Positions 1 through 16,817 are shown, counted from the stretch's first letter. The stretch: 59,247 nucleotides of DNA from Paulinella micropora (GCA_009731375.1 BJOX01000015.1:1316855-1376101); one strand, 5' to 3'. Program-made: numbers and translations. Notes: generated from the letters alone by a model not told the origin.

Positions 1-420
<420 letters not shown>

Positions 421-466
421 TCAATAATAATAACAGTAATAGTAATGTTGATAATGATAGTAATAT

Positions 467-525
<59 letters not shown>

Positions 526-534
526 GTAATAATA

Positions 535-587
<53 letters not shown>

Positions 588-610
588 CATGATGATGATG
601 ATGATGATGG

Positions 611-672
<62 letters not shown>

Positions 673-699
673 GTAATAATAGTAATAATATTAATAATG

Positions 700-750
<51 letters not shown>
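421..750. repeat. (ATA)n compound microsatellite
   Basis: Almost uninterrupted AAT triplets with short AGT, GAT and CAT variants. Read on the minus strand it is the (ATT)n tail of the SINE that follows. The open frames here are poly-Asn, poly-Ile or poly-Leu and are not coding. Confidence 0.9.
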
Positions 751-981
751 GTGCATCTCTGTCAATGGCTGATGCAAATCTGCACATGCGCCTCCATCGT
801 CTCACCCGTGAGGGGAGTACGAAGAATTGACGATAGGCTCTAATGACACCCCCGCAAGGGCAGTTCCAACACTTCCAGACGGACCGGTATGTTCAATGAA
901 AATACTGGTGGCACCGACGGGAATCGAACTGGCGACAGGGCCCAGGTGGTAGAACTTGACCACTGGGCTATCACGGTGTCC
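751..981 (-). mobile_element. tRNA-derived SINE, full-length copy
   Basis: Read on the minus strand, the element opens with a tRNA-like head of about 76 bases ending in GGTGCCACCA. It contains a perfect Pol III A box, TAGCCCAGTGG (complement of 960-970), and a B box, GTTCGATTCC (complement of 920-929). The acceptor ends pair except for one bulged A, but the T-arm stem has mismatches, so this is a degenerate tRNA rather than a working gene. A body of about 155 bases follows and ends in (ATT)n. Related copies lie at 1093-1140, 50281-50508 and 50679-50811. SINEs of this kind are transcribed by Pol III and copied by a partner LINE; the partner is not identified here. Confidence 0.85.
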
Positions 982-1015
<34 letters not shown>

Positions 1016-1043
1016 TAACAATAACAATAACAATAACAACAAC

Positions 1044-1092
<49 letters not shown>
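982..1092. repeat. (ATA)n/(ACA)n microsatellite between SINE copies
   Basis: AAT triplets interrupted by an AACAAT block. It lies directly upstream of the SINE head and is also the 3' tail of the next SINE copy. Confidence 0.9.
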
Positions 1093-1140
1093 GTGCTTCT
1101 CTGTCAATGGCTGATGCATTTCTGCACATGCGCCTCCATC
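1093..1140 (-). mobile_element. SINE 3' fragment (5'-truncated)
   Basis: 48 bases matching the last part of the SINE at 751-981, with the same junction to (ATT)n. The tRNA head and most of the body are missing and (AAT)n takes their place. This is what 5'-truncated reverse transcription into an existing ATT repeat, or recombination between two repeats, would leave. Confidence 0.8.
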
Positions 1141-1188
1141 AATAATAATAATAATAATAATAAAAATAATATCATGATCATGATCATG

Positions 1189-1251
<63 letters not shown>

Positions 1252-1259
1252 GTAATAAT

Positions 1260-1297
<38 letters not shown>

Positions 1298-1382
1298 CAA
1301 CAACAACAACAACAACAAAAGCAACAAAAACAACCACAACAACCATAACCACCACCACCACCACCACAACAACAACAACGAC

Positions 1383-1428
<46 letters not shown>

Positions 1429-1437
1429 GTAACAGTG

Positions 1438-1489
<52 letters not shown>

Positions 1490-1560
1490 TAACAATAACA
1501 ACAACAACAACAACAACAACAACAGTAACAGAGCAGCAGCAACAACAATACCAACAAATC
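1141..1560. repeat. (ATA)n/(CAA)n/(CCA)n compound microsatellite
   Basis: Runs of AAT, ACA and ACC triplets with a CAGCAG stretch near 1530. No unique sequence of note. Confidence 0.9.
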
Positions 1561-1698
1561 AATTTCATCAAAACCCCTGTACACATGCACGGGCGTTGTG
1601 TGTGATTAGAGCGACTCCACTGGCTTCCTGACTTATGTCGAAACCAAAGGCGGCGCTAGCATTGGCCGTCCACAGCAACGATACCTACATATCCGCGG

Positions 1699-1762
<64 letters not shown>

Positions 1763-1863
1763 TTCGCACACACACACGCATAATTTATATCTATATCTAC
1801 AGATGCTCTGTACACTATCTGCTGTGATGAGCCGTTTATTATTATTATTATCATTATTATTAA

Positions 1864-1918
<55 letters not shown>
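1561..1918. repeat. Short unique stretch, (CT)n, and (ATT)n
   Basis: About 140 bases of non-repetitive sequence precede a (CT)n tract at about 1701-1760. Next comes a 40-base core (about 1797-1836) containing GCTCTGTACACTATCTGCTG, which recurs at about 5305-5345. It ends in (ATT)n. No gene is recognised. Confidence 0.8.
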
Positions 1919-1921
<3 letters not shown>

Positions 1922-2333
1922 CCCAATGGCCTTACGGCGTTAAACTGTGATGCCAACTCAAAACCATTTGGTGGATGATGCTGGGGAGGAGGGTCGTTGG
2001 GCGCCTGTCGAAGATCTTAAACTCCGCTATGCCGGTTGATAGCCCGTGGACCCAGCGGATACCAAATTGTTATGGGTGGGGTTTTGAGGTAGTTCTAGCA
2101 ACCATGCTTGGTGTACGCACTTGCACATGCGGCAACGTTTTGCAAGAGGTTGTTGGGACTGCGGAATAACCTCGGCTTAGTGTAGTCTTGCCCTCAGGAG
2201 CTCCATCGGTGGCCCCTATAATCAGTCGAGAGACTGACTAGGTGGGGATGGAGCACCTCGAACAAGGGCATGGAGGCTCATGTCCGGAAACGGATCGTGC
2301 CATCAGCTGCATCAGTATGCCTTAGAGGAAGTA
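1919..2333 (+). mobile_element. Dispersed repeat family D, copy 1 (ATT-tailed)
   Basis: About 415 bases homologous to 4208-4598, 4612-5091 and, inverted, 49541-50018. Like the others it begins near CCCAATGGCC and ends in an (ATT)n tail. This copy is the most diverged of the four. Each copy has a short open frame on the minus strand, but its product is not recognised and the frames are not clearly conserved. It is probably the 3' end or an internal part of a retroposon; the class is unknown. Confidence 0.75.
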
Positions 2334-2367
2334 TATTATTATTATTATTATTATTATNNNNNNNNNN

Positions 2368-2411
<44 letters not shown>

Positions 2412-2470
2412 TGTTATTATTATTATTTTATTATTATTATTATTATTATTATTAATATTATTATTATTAA

Positions 2471-2511
<41 letters not shown>

Positions 2512-2577
2512 TGTTATTATTACTATTATTATTATTATTATTCTGTTATTATTATTATTATTATTATTATTAATATT
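2334..2577. repeat. (ATT)n microsatellite with 10-base gap
   Basis: ATT triplets forming the tail of the family D copy. N at 2358-2367 is an assembly gap. Confidence 0.9.
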
Positions 2578-4207
<1,630 letters not shown>

Positions 4208-4598
4208 TTGTTAAACTGTGACGCCAACTCATAACCCTTTGCTGGTAGATGCTGGGGAGGAGGGTCGTTGCGCGCGTAAAAGATCTTAAACTCCGCATAT
4301 GCTGGTTGATAGCCCAGGACCCAGCAGACACCAGATTGTTATGGGTGGGGTTTCGAGGCAGCTCTAGCAACCGCGCTTGGTGTATGCACTTGCACATTCG
4401 GTGACGTCTTGCAAGAGGTTGCTGGGACTGCGGAATAACCTCGGCTTAGTGCAGTCTTGCCCTCAGGAGCTCCATCGGTGGCCCCGATCATCAGGCGAGA
4501 GACTGACACGGGGGGGTGGAGGACCTCGAACAAGGGTATTGGAGGCTTATGTCCGTTGAGGATATGCCATTAGCTGCATCAGTACGCCTCAGATATAG
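4208..4598 (+). mobile_element. Dispersed repeat family D, copy 2
   Basis: Nearly identical to copy 3 just downstream, so the two form a recent head-to-tail pair. It starts inside the element (its first ~70 bases are missing, replaced by (ATT)n) and runs directly into the 5' end of copy 3 without its ATT tail. Confidence 0.8.
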
Positions 4599-4611
4599 TA
4601 AATCTGCCTTG

Positions 4612-5089
4612 GAGTGTTGACTGTGACATATTTGAGGGAAATCCCGATGAAAAAACCTAGTCACACTTGCTAAACAGAGTTCCAGCCCAATGGCCTCAAG
4701 GCGTTAAACTGTGACGCCAACTCATAACCCTTTGGTGGTAGATGCTGGGGAGGAGGGTCGTTGCGCGCGTAAAAGATCTTAAACTCCGCATATGCTGGTT
4801 GATAGCCCAGGACCCAGCAGACACCAGATTGTTATGGGTGGGGTTTCGAGGCAGCTCTAGCAACCGCGCTTGGTGTATGCACTTGCACATTCGGTGACGT
4901 CTTGCAAGAGGTTGCTGGGACTGCGGAATAACCTTGGCTTAGTGCAGTCTTGCCCTCAGGAGCTCCATCGGTGGCCCCGATCATCAGGCGAGAGACTGAC
5001 ACGGGGGGGTGGAGGGCCTCGAACAAGGGTATTGGAGGCTTATGTCCGTTGAGGATATGCCATTAGCTGCATCAGTACGCCTCAGATAT

Positions 5090-5091
<2 letters not shown>
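4612..5091 (+). mobile_element. Dispersed repeat family D, copy 3 (longest)
   Basis: About 480 bases. It begins near GTGTTGACTGTGACATATTT, includes the segment shared with 49541-50018 (inverted), and ends at GATATAGTA followed by (ATT)n. The match over its whole length to the distant inverted copy fixes the ends of the family. No coding function is recognised. Confidence 0.8.
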
Positions 5092-5183
<92 letters not shown>

Positions 5184-5219
5184 TTACTACTACTACTACT
5201 ATTATTATTATTATTATTA

Positions 5220-5253
<34 letters not shown>

Positions 5254-5549
5254 CATCATCATCATCATCATCATCATAATCGCTACTATGATCTGTCTCT
5301 ACAGGTGCTCTGTACACTATCTGCTGTGGTGAGCCCTTCCGCATGCTAGGCCTCACTCTCAAAGATTGCAAGGTCCTTATCTATATGTGTATATGTATGT
5401 ATGTTATGTATGTATGTATGTATGTATGTATGTATGTATGTATGTATGTATGTATGTATGTATGTATATGTATGTATGTATGTATAAAATGTATGCATCT
5501 ATGTATGTATGTAATGTATGTATTAGGACGTTGGTGTGTCTGTGGCTTG
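5092..5549. repeat. (ATT)n/(ACT)n tail and (TATG)n
   Basis: (ATT)n and (ACT)n follow family D. A 40-base core related to 1797-1836 lies at about 5305-5345. (TATG)n follows from about 5385 to 5520. Confidence 0.9.
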
Positions 5550-6205
5550 GACTGCCGCGAACAAGGTCGACCTAGGCAAACTGCTGGAGCGCAGCATTGT
5601 TCTCGAGGTTCTTATCTAATCTTATCTAATCTTATCTTATCTTATCTTATCTTATCTTATCTTATCTTATCTTACCTTATCGTAATCTTAAGATGAGAGA
5701 AAGAGTCAGATCAGATCAGATCATGTAATATAAGGATCAAAATGATATTAGAGAAGACAGTCGACCTAGGCAAACTGCTGGAGCGCAGCATTTTTCTCGA
5801 TGTTCTTTCTCTCTTAAGATTGAGATTAAGATAAGGTAAGGTAAGGTAAGGTAAGGTAAAATAAGATAAGATAAGATACGATAAGATGCGATAAGATAAG
5901 ATAAGATAAGATAAGGTAAGGTAAGGTAAGGTAAGCTAAGATAAGATAAGATAAGAAAAGAAAAGATAAGATTAAGATTAAGATTAAGATAAAGGTAAAG
6001 GTAAAGGTAAGGGTAAGGGTAAGGTGAGATGAGATGAGATGAGATAAGATAAGATAAGATAAGATAAGATAAGATAAGATAAGATTAGATTAGATTAGAT
6101 AGAGTAAGGTAAGCTTAGTTAAGGTAAGGTCAGATCAGATCAGATCAGATCAGGTCAGGTCCTACGTACCTACCTACCTACCTACCTACCTACCTACCTA
6201 CCTAC

Positions 6206-6236
<31 letters not shown>

Positions 6237-6300
6237 ATATTAGAGAAGAAAGTCCTAGGCAAGCAGCTGGAGCGCAGCACTTTATCTTTATCTTCTTTAT
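5550..6300. repeat. Core-plus-pentamer array, strand-switching
   Basis: A core containing CTGGAGCGCAGCA occurs at about 5565-5612, 5757-5810 and 6250-6285. Between the cores the spacer is (CTTAT)n, then (ATAAG)n and (GGTAA)n, then (CTAC)n and (CTAT)n. The spacer therefore switches strand between cores. Confidence 0.8.
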
Positions 6301-7440
<1,140 letters not shown>

Positions 7441-7616
7441 TTAGGGAGTACATAGGCCATTGGTCCTTTTCAATGGGCTGATTGGTATAAAGCTCCTAGA
7501 GTAATGTTCTATGCCGTCACTTCCTTTATTCCACCGATTGGTGTGGAGACTTTCCTTATGGAATGGAGGACTGGATGCACATGGCCTTTTGGCTCAGCAA
7601 TTGGCAGGAGATACAC

Positions 7617-7617
<1 letters not shown>
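7441..7617 (+). mobile_element. ATT-tailed short retroposon family 3, copy 1
   Basis: About 177 bases bounded by (ATT)n on both sides, matching 50871-51046 in inverted orientation. Its last ~25 bases (TCAGC...CACTA then (ATT)n) resemble the last bases of the tRNA-derived SINE. No Pol III boxes were recognised, so it may be a truncated SINE or LINE 3' end. Confidence 0.7.
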
Positions 7618-7696
<79 letters not shown>

Positions 7697-7700
7697 TTAC

Positions 7701-7799
<99 letters not shown>

Positions 7800-7828
7800 C
7801 ATCATCATCATTATTATTATTATTATTA

Positions 7829-7862
<34 letters not shown>

Positions 7863-8024
7863 CATCATCATCATCATCATCATTATTATTGTAGGGCAAG
7901 AAAGCGTATTGTGCAGGGGAGGGGGAACCTACCATGGCGCACAGCGCGGGCTACCACCCACCCACACAGGCATCTAGACAGACAGATAGACAGACAGACA
8001 GACAGATAGATAGATATATAGATT

Positions 8025-8093
<69 letters not shown>

Positions 8094-8232
8094 GTAGGCA
8101 GGCAGGCAGGCAGGCAGGCAGGTAGGTAGGTAGATCGATAGATCGATAGATCGATAGATCGATAGATCGATAGATCGATAGATCGATAGATCGATAGGTG
8201 GATAGATTGATAGATTGATAGATTGATAGATT

Positions 8233-8331
<99 letters not shown>

Positions 8332-8383
8332 GTAATGGGGCACGTACCATAGCGCACAGCACGGGCTACCACCCACCACCACA

Positions 8384-8384
<1 letters not shown>
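7618..8384. repeat. (ATT)n, (GATA)n and (GATC)-containing repeats
   Basis: (ATT)n to about 7890, then a core containing GCGCACAGC and GGGCTACCACCCA (about 7915-7970), long (GATA)n with a GATCGATA block at about 8133-8200, and a second copy of the core at about 8340-8382. The second core is followed by (ATCT)n, again a strand switch. Confidence 0.85.
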
Positions 8385-8432
<48 letters not shown>

Positions 8433-8484
8433 CTCTATCTATCTATCTCTCTATCTATCTATCTATATATCTATCTATCTATCG

Positions 8485-8523
<39 letters not shown>

Positions 8524-8571
8524 GATCTATCTATCTATCTATCTATCTATCGATCTATCTATCTCTCTATA

Positions 8572-8634
<63 letters not shown>

Positions 8635-8800
8635 GCACATATTTATCTATCTATCAACATTAATCTATCTATCTATCTATAAATATTAATCTATCTATGC
8701 ACATAGATTAATATTGATATGGAGGATGATAGCGGGGGATGATAGCTCGTGCTATCTAGCTATCTATTATGTGTATATACCATATACCATATACCATATA
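8385..8800. repeat. (ATCT)n and CATATAC repeats
   Basis: (ATCT)n to about 8635, then mixed CTATCTATGCAC units and four copies of a 9-base ATACCATAT unit near 8775-8805. Confidence 0.85.
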
Positions 8801-9033
8801 CCATATAAGGAAAAATGAAAATTTTCGGCCACCACAAATTTCGGCAAAAAACAACGTATCTTGCGGTGAAAAGTTGGGGAAGAATTCCGGCCAGCCAAAG
8901 TTTTGTGCAAAACAACGTATCTGCGGTGGCTAATCACTGGCCGAAATTTCTCACTCGTCCTTATATGTATGATTGCAGCAGGCGCAGTCGGTGGACTACC
9001 CGGTAGTAGGGGCCACCATACGAGATGGCCCAG
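8801..9033. other. Short non-repetitive island, possible MITE remnant
   Basis: About 230 bases between microsatellites. TTTTCGGCCA at about 8820 and TGGCCGAAATTT at about 8938 form an imperfect inverted pair around 130 bases. ACAACGTATC occurs twice inside. This is weak support for a small DNA transposon remnant; no second copy is seen. Confidence 0.35.
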
Positions 9034-10258
<1,225 letters not shown>

Positions 10259-10750
10259 NNNNNNNNNNNNNNNNNNNNNNNNNNNNNNNNNNNNNNNNNN
10301 NNNNNNNNNNNNNNNNNNNNNNNNNNNNNNNNNNNNNNNNNNNNNNNNNNNNNNNNNNNNNNNNNNNNNNNNNNNNNNNNNNNNNNNNNNNNNNNNNNNN
10401 NNNNNNNNNNNNNNNNNNNNNNNNNNNNNNNNNNNNNNNNNNNNNNNNNNNNNNNNNNNNNNNNNNNNNNNNNNNNNNNNNNNNNNNNNNNNNNNNNNNN
10501 NNNNNNNNNNNNNNNNNNNNNNNNNNNNNNNNNNNNNNNNNNNNNNNNNNNNNNNNNNNNNNNNNNNNNNNNNNNNNNNNNNNNNNNNNNNNNNNNNNNN
10601 NNNNNNNNNNNNNNNNNNNNNNNNNNNNNNNNNNNNNNNNNNNNNNNNNNNNNNNNNNNNNNNNNNNNNNNNNNNNNNNNNNNNNNNNNNNNNNNNNNNN
10701 NNNNNNNNNNNNNNNNNNNNNNNNNNNNNNNNNNNNNNNNNNNNNNNNNN
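10259..10750. other. Assembly gap, 492 N
   Basis: The sequence before the gap is (ATCT)n and after it starts inside the Q family repeat, so the 5' part of that copy may be hidden here. Confidence 1.
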
Positions 10751-10939
10751 TTCTGCAAGGGGCGCTTATGGAACGAGCCCTGGCCCCGCCTGGTACTAGG
10801 GAGATTTGGTATCGCCTGTATCAGTCCCTTCCGTGCAAACATCACGGCTTAGCTGGGCATCGGGTTAATACTTTACCCACAGACTTCCTTGGTTGACGAA
10901 ATCAGAAGCTCCTTTTTTCTGACATTAGTCGATATCTCA
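10751..10939 (+). mobile_element. ATCT-tailed family Q, copy 1 (3' part)
   Basis: About 189 bases nearly identical to 55696-55880. It ends in GATATCTCATCTATC and runs into (ATCT)n. The last ~12 bases before the tail match those of the R2-type LINE at 11666, suggesting the same reverse-transcription machinery. It starts at an assembly gap. Confidence 0.75.
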
Positions 10940-10995
10940 TCTATCTATCTGTCTGTCTATCTGTGTGTCTGTCTGTCTGTCTGTCTATCTATCTT

Positions 10996-11031
<36 letters not shown>

Positions 11032-11068
11032 ATCTTTCTCGCTCCGCTTCCGACACAGCCTAGCCAAC

Positions 11069-11113
<45 letters not shown>

Positions 11114-11231
11114 ATTAATCTTTCTCGCTCCGCTTCCGACACAGCCTGGCCAACATCTATCTATCTATCTATCTATCTATCTACCTATCTACCTACCTAC
11201 CTACCTACCTACCTACCTACCTACCTATCTA

Positions 11232-11323
<92 letters not shown>
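10940..11323. repeat. (ATCT)n with a 40-base core
   Basis: (ATCT)n/(GTCT)n containing the core AATCTTTCTCGCTCCGCTTC at about 11031-11070 and 11117-11156. Two more cores lie past the next LINE fragment, at about 11699-11738 and 11804-11843. Confidence 0.85.
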
Positions 11324-11324
<1 letters not shown>

Positions 11325-11666
11325 CGTATCGGTGACTGCATTCCGTCATAGCCGTCCAGTGTTGCATAGCCCGGGCTAGGTCCCTTCGGGGGTTTAGGCC
11401 TTATACAATGTCATCATTGTAGCTTGCGCAAGCTTACGGTGCTCAAAACACTTGGACTAACGGCTTCCTTTTCTTTCCCTTCTTCCTTATCCTCCCCACT
11501 CTCCATTCCTAGATTGCCTTTTTCTTCAACGTCCTTCCTCCTCTTCTTTTTTCCAGAACACAGTCTACCCGTGATTCCCATCCCGGACACATGCACAGTA
11601 CACAAATTACTGTTTGATGTGAAACTGCGTTCCTTTGCAAGGACTACATTCCTTTTGCGGCATCTC
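11324..11666 (+). mobile_element. R2-type LINE, 3' end fragment
   Basis: About 343 bases homologous to 42334-42690 read on the minus strand. The first codons are the last eight of the LINE ORF, ending in TAG at 11348-11350. The rest is 3' UTR, with a 14-base perfect palindrome AGCTTGCGCAAGCT near 11420. It ends in CATCTCATC followed by (ATCT)n, and (ATCT)n also stands at its 5' edge. Confidence 0.8.
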
Positions 11667-11761
11667 ATCTATCTATCTATCTATCTATCTATCTATTTAA
11701 CTTTCTCGCTCCGCTTCCGACACAGCCTAGCCAACATCTATCTATGTATCTATGTATCTAT

Positions 11762-11801
<40 letters not shown>

Positions 11802-11843
11802 TTAATCTTTCTCGCTCCGCTTCCGACACACCCTGGCCAACAT

Positions 11844-11896
<53 letters not shown>

Positions 11897-12127
11897 TATA
11901 TTTCATCTTTATCTTCATCTTTTTCTTCATCTTCATCTTTATCTTCATCTTCATCGTCATCTTCATCTTCATCTTTCTGTTCATCTTTGTCTTCATCTCT
12001 CTCTCTCTCTCCTTATGCAGCATCATCGTCCGCTTTGCCTCTCAATCTCTCGCTTATCGTCATCTTTCTCTTCATCTTTCTCTTCATTTTTCTCTTAATT
12101 TTTGTCTTCATATCATACATACATACA

Positions 12128-12161
<34 letters not shown>

Positions 12162-12240
12162 CATACATACATATATAATATATATATATATATATATGTC
12201 CAGGGTCGTCGTCCGCTGTCCCTCTCAATCTCTCTCTCTC
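11667..12240. repeat. (ATCT)n, (AT)n, TCTTCA and (CATA)n
   Basis: The array with the TCTTTCTCGCTCCGC core continues to about 11843. It is followed by (AT)n, a TCATCT/TCTTCA hexamer tract, (CATA)n and (AT)n. Confidence 0.85.
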
Positions 12241-12411
<171 letters not shown>

Positions 12412-12899
12412 CTCTCGCTCAGCTTCCGGAACCGCGTTACCCACTACACAGCCCATGCCTTCTCGCTCAGGTCTACAGAGGGGCAATCAATCAATCAATC
12501 AATCATTCATTCATTCGATCGATCAATCGATGAATCAATCAAATCGAATCAAATCAATCAACCTACCTGCCAGCCTACCTGCCTACCTCACTACACAGCC
12601 CATGCCTTCAATCAATCAATCAATCAATCAATCATTCGATCAATCAATCAATCAATCAATCATACAATCAATCAATCAATCAAATCGAATCAAATCAATC
12701 AATCAAATCAATCAACCTACCTGCCTGCCTACCTGCCTACCTCACTACACAGCCCATGCCTTCAATCAATCAATCAATCAATCATTCGATCAATCAATCA
12801 ATCAGTCAATCAGTCAATCAATCAATCAATCAATCAAATCAATCAATCAATCAACCTGCCTGCCTGCCTACCTGCCTACCTCACTACACAGCCCATGCC

Positions 12900-12937
<38 letters not shown>

Positions 12938-13260
12938 TCAAATCAATCAATCAAATCAATCAACCTACCTGCCTGCCTACCTGCCTACCTCACTACACAG
13001 CCCATGCCTTCAATCAATTAATCAATCAATCGATCAATCAATCAATCAATCAAATCAATCAACTTACCTGCATACACAGCCCATGCCTTCTCTCACTGGT
13101 ATACTGAGAGATAGATAGGCTAGGTAGGTAGGTAGGCAGGTAGGTAGGAAGGTAGGTAGGCAGGTAGGTAGGTATGTAGGTTGGTTGATTGACTTGATTG
13201 ATTGAGTTACCCTCTACACAGCCCATGCCTTCTCGCTCAGGTCTACTGAAAGATAGGGGG
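12412..13260. repeat. Core-plus-(AATC)n array
   Basis: A core containing CACAGCCCATGCCTTC occurs seven times (about 12442, 12589, 12741, 12881, 12990, 13074, 13215). The spacers are (AATC)n followed by CTACCTGCC units, and later (GGTA)n. Frames here read Ile-Asn-Gln-Ser repeats and are not coding. Confidence 0.85.
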
Positions 13261-13279
13261 AGGTAGGTAGGTAGGCAGG

Positions 13280-13310
<31 letters not shown>

Positions 13311-13409
13311 ATATCTATATATCTATATATATATATATATATCTGTCTGCCTGTCTGCCTGTCTGTTCTGTCTGTTCTGTCTATCTGTCTATCTGTCTAT
13401 CTATCTATG

Positions 13410-13461
<52 letters not shown>

Positions 13462-13664
13462 CATCCATCCATCCATCTATCTATCTATCTATCTATCTAT
13501 CTGTGTATCTATCTATCTATCTATCTATCTATCCATCTATCCATCTATCCATCTGTCTGTCTATCTGTCTATCTATCTATCTATCCATCTATCTATCTAT
13601 CCATCTATCCATCTACCAATCTGTCTTATCTATCTATCTACCCATCTGTCTATCTATCTATCTA

Positions 13665-13697
<33 letters not shown>

Positions 13698-13758
13698 GTC
13701 CATCTATCTATCTATCTATCCATCTATCCATCTATCCATCTGTCTATCTATCTGTCTG

Positions 13759-13793
<35 letters not shown>

Positions 13794-13794
13794 G

Positions 13795-13835
<41 letters not shown>

Positions 13836-13845
13836 TTACCGCAGG
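13261..13845. repeat. (ATCT)n/(ATCC)n/(GTCT)n tract
   Basis: Tetranucleotide repeats with a short (AT)n stretch near 13320. No unique sequence. Confidence 0.9.
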
Positions 13846-13945
13846 CTCGTCTTCGATGCTCCCGACAGTGTTGTTACCTCGTTCTGTCTCTTCCAGTCAC
13901 ATCCCTCCTGCTCACGTATCGGTCACACAGAACAAGACATATATA

Positions 13946-14004
<59 letters not shown>

Positions 14005-14048
14005 CCTCCTGCTCACGTCGTACCTCACGTATCTGTCACACAGAACAA

Positions 14049-14129
<81 letters not shown>

Positions 14130-15330
14130 CCTGCTCACGTCGTACCGCACGTATCGGTCACACAGAACAAGACATATATATATATATACATATATATATA
14201 ATATATATATATATAATATATATATATATGTGTATATATGTATATATATAATATGTACAGACAGACAGACATTCATGCACAGCACTTCTATGCAAGTCGT
14301 ACCACACGTGCCGGTCAGACAGAACACACAGACAGACAGACAGACAGACAGACATGCACTCACACACAGCAAGTCTTATGCACGTCGTACCATACGTGCC
14401 GGTCAGACAGGACAACAGACAGACAGACAGACATACATTCATACATATCACTTCTATGCACGTCGTACCACACGTACCGGTCAGATATCACATACAGACA
14501 GACAGACAGACAAGACAGACATAGACAGACGTACATACATTCATACACAGCAAGTCTTATGCACCGTCGTACCACACGTACCGGTCAGATATCACAGACA
14601 GACAGACATACATTCATACATATCACTTCTATGCACGTCGTACCACACGTACCGGTCAGATATCACATACAGACAGACAGACAGACAAGACAGACATAGA
14701 CAGACGTACATACATTCATACACAGCAAGTCTTATGCACCGTCGTACCACACGTACCGGTCAGATATCACATACAGACAGACATACATTCATACATATCA
14801 CTTCTATGCACGTCGTACCACACGTACCGGTCAGATATCACATACAGACAGACAGACAGACAAGACAGACATAGACAGACGTACATACATTCATACACAG
14901 CAAGTCTTATGCACCGTCGTACCACACGTACCGGTCAGATATCACATACAGACAAGACAGACAAGACAGACATAGACAGACGTACATACATTCCACAGCA
15001 AGTCTTATGCACCGTCGTACCACACATGCCGGTCAGACAGAACATACAGACAGACAAGACAGACACAGATATACAGACAGACAGACAGACATGCATACAC
15101 AACACTCCTATGTACCTTGTATCACGCATAGAGAGGCATACCTACATATACATACAGACAGAAAGACAGAGAGACAGACAGACATAGACAGACATACAAA
15201 CACGTACATACAAGAGTTGTCATTCAGGTCTCTCTCGCTACTCCCCCCAAATACACACTGAGAGACAGACAGACATAGACATACATACAAACACGTACAT
15301 ACAAGCATTGTGGTACAGATCGCTTCCCAC
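13846..15330. repeat. Core array with spacer switching from (AT)n to (ACAG)n
   Basis: A core related to CACGTCGTACCACACGTACC occurs about twelve times between 13905 and 15040. In the first three to four units the spacer is (AT)n. From about 14280 it is (ACAG)n/(ACAT)n. The central units form higher-order pairs of about 175-185 bases (compare 14445, 14622, 14793). Confidence 0.85.
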
Positions 15331-15352
15331 TCTATATTTATCTATCTATCTA

Positions 15353-15391
<39 letters not shown>

Positions 15392-15424
15392 CCTACCTAC
15401 CTACCTACCTACCTACCTATCTAT

Positions 15425-15465
<41 letters not shown>

Positions 15466-15711
15466 GCGTAGAACCGTCAGACTGCACAAATCCGGGGCCT
15501 AGTGCCCATTCCCAGCCCGCTACCCAGTCGCTGATTGGCGGCGGGGTGGAATGGATGCCTATGTCTTCGGATATGCAGAGCTGATAGACCAAACATATCT
15601 ATCTATCTATCTATCTATCATTGTGGTATAGATCGCTCCCTATTCCCCCACCATCCCGTCCCAGCAGGTCTATCTATCTATCGATCTATATTTATCTATC
15701 TATCTATCTAC

Positions 15712-15799
<88 letters not shown>

Positions 15800-15846
15800 C
15801 TATCTATCTATCTATCTCTATCTATCTATCTATCTATCTCTATCTC

Positions 15847-15897
<51 letters not shown>

Positions 15898-15983
15898 GTC
15901 TGTCTGTCTGTCTGACTGTCTGTCTGCCTGACTGTCTGTCTGTCTGTCTGTCTATCTACCTACCTACCTACCTACCTACCTAC

Positions 15984-16058
<75 letters not shown>

Positions 16059-16212
16059 CATCTGTCTGTGTGTCTGTCTGTCTGTCTGTCTGTCTGTGTC
16101 TGTCTGTCTGTCTGTCTGTCTATCTACCTACCTACCTACCTACCCACCTACCTACCTACCTACCTACCTACCTACCTACCTTATCTACCTACCTACCTAC
16201 CTACCTACCTAC

Positions 16213-16244
<32 letters not shown>

Positions 16245-16301
16245 TTATCTATCTATCTACCTACCTACCTACCTATCTGTCTGTCTGTCTGTCTGTCTAT
16301 T

Positions 16302-16340
<39 letters not shown>

Positions 16341-16368
16341 CTCCATCCATCCATCCATCCATCCATCC

Positions 16369-16399
<31 letters not shown>

Positions 16400-16561
16400 C
16401 ATCTATCCATCCATCCATCCATCCATCCGTCCACCATCCACTATCCATCCATCCATCCTTCCATCCATCCATCTATCTCTATATCTATCTATCTCTATCT
16501 ATCTATCTATCTATCTATATATCTATCTGTCTGTGTGTCTGTCTGTCTGTCTGTCTGTCTG

Positions 16562-16595
<34 letters not shown>

Positions 16596-16681
16596 CCTAC
16601 CTACCTACCTACCCACCTACCTACCTACCTACCTACCTACCTACCTACCTTATCTACCTACCTACCTACCTACCTACCTAC

Positions 16682-16721
<40 letters not shown>

Positions 16722-16778
16722 TTATATATCTATCTACCTACCTACCTACCTATCGGTCTGTCTGTCTGTCTGTCTATT

Positions 16779-16817
<39 letters not shown>

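Noticed and set aside
905-981. Functional tRNA gene
   Set aside because: A and B boxes are present, but the T-arm stem is mispaired, the acceptor stem has a bulge, and the sequence continues into a repeated body with an ATT tail; it is a SINE head.
5820-6115. Telomeric repeat (GGGTAA-like units near 6000)
   Set aside because: Only two or three such units inside a drifting series of GGTAA, AGATA and AAAGGT pentamers and hexamers; no long uniform array.
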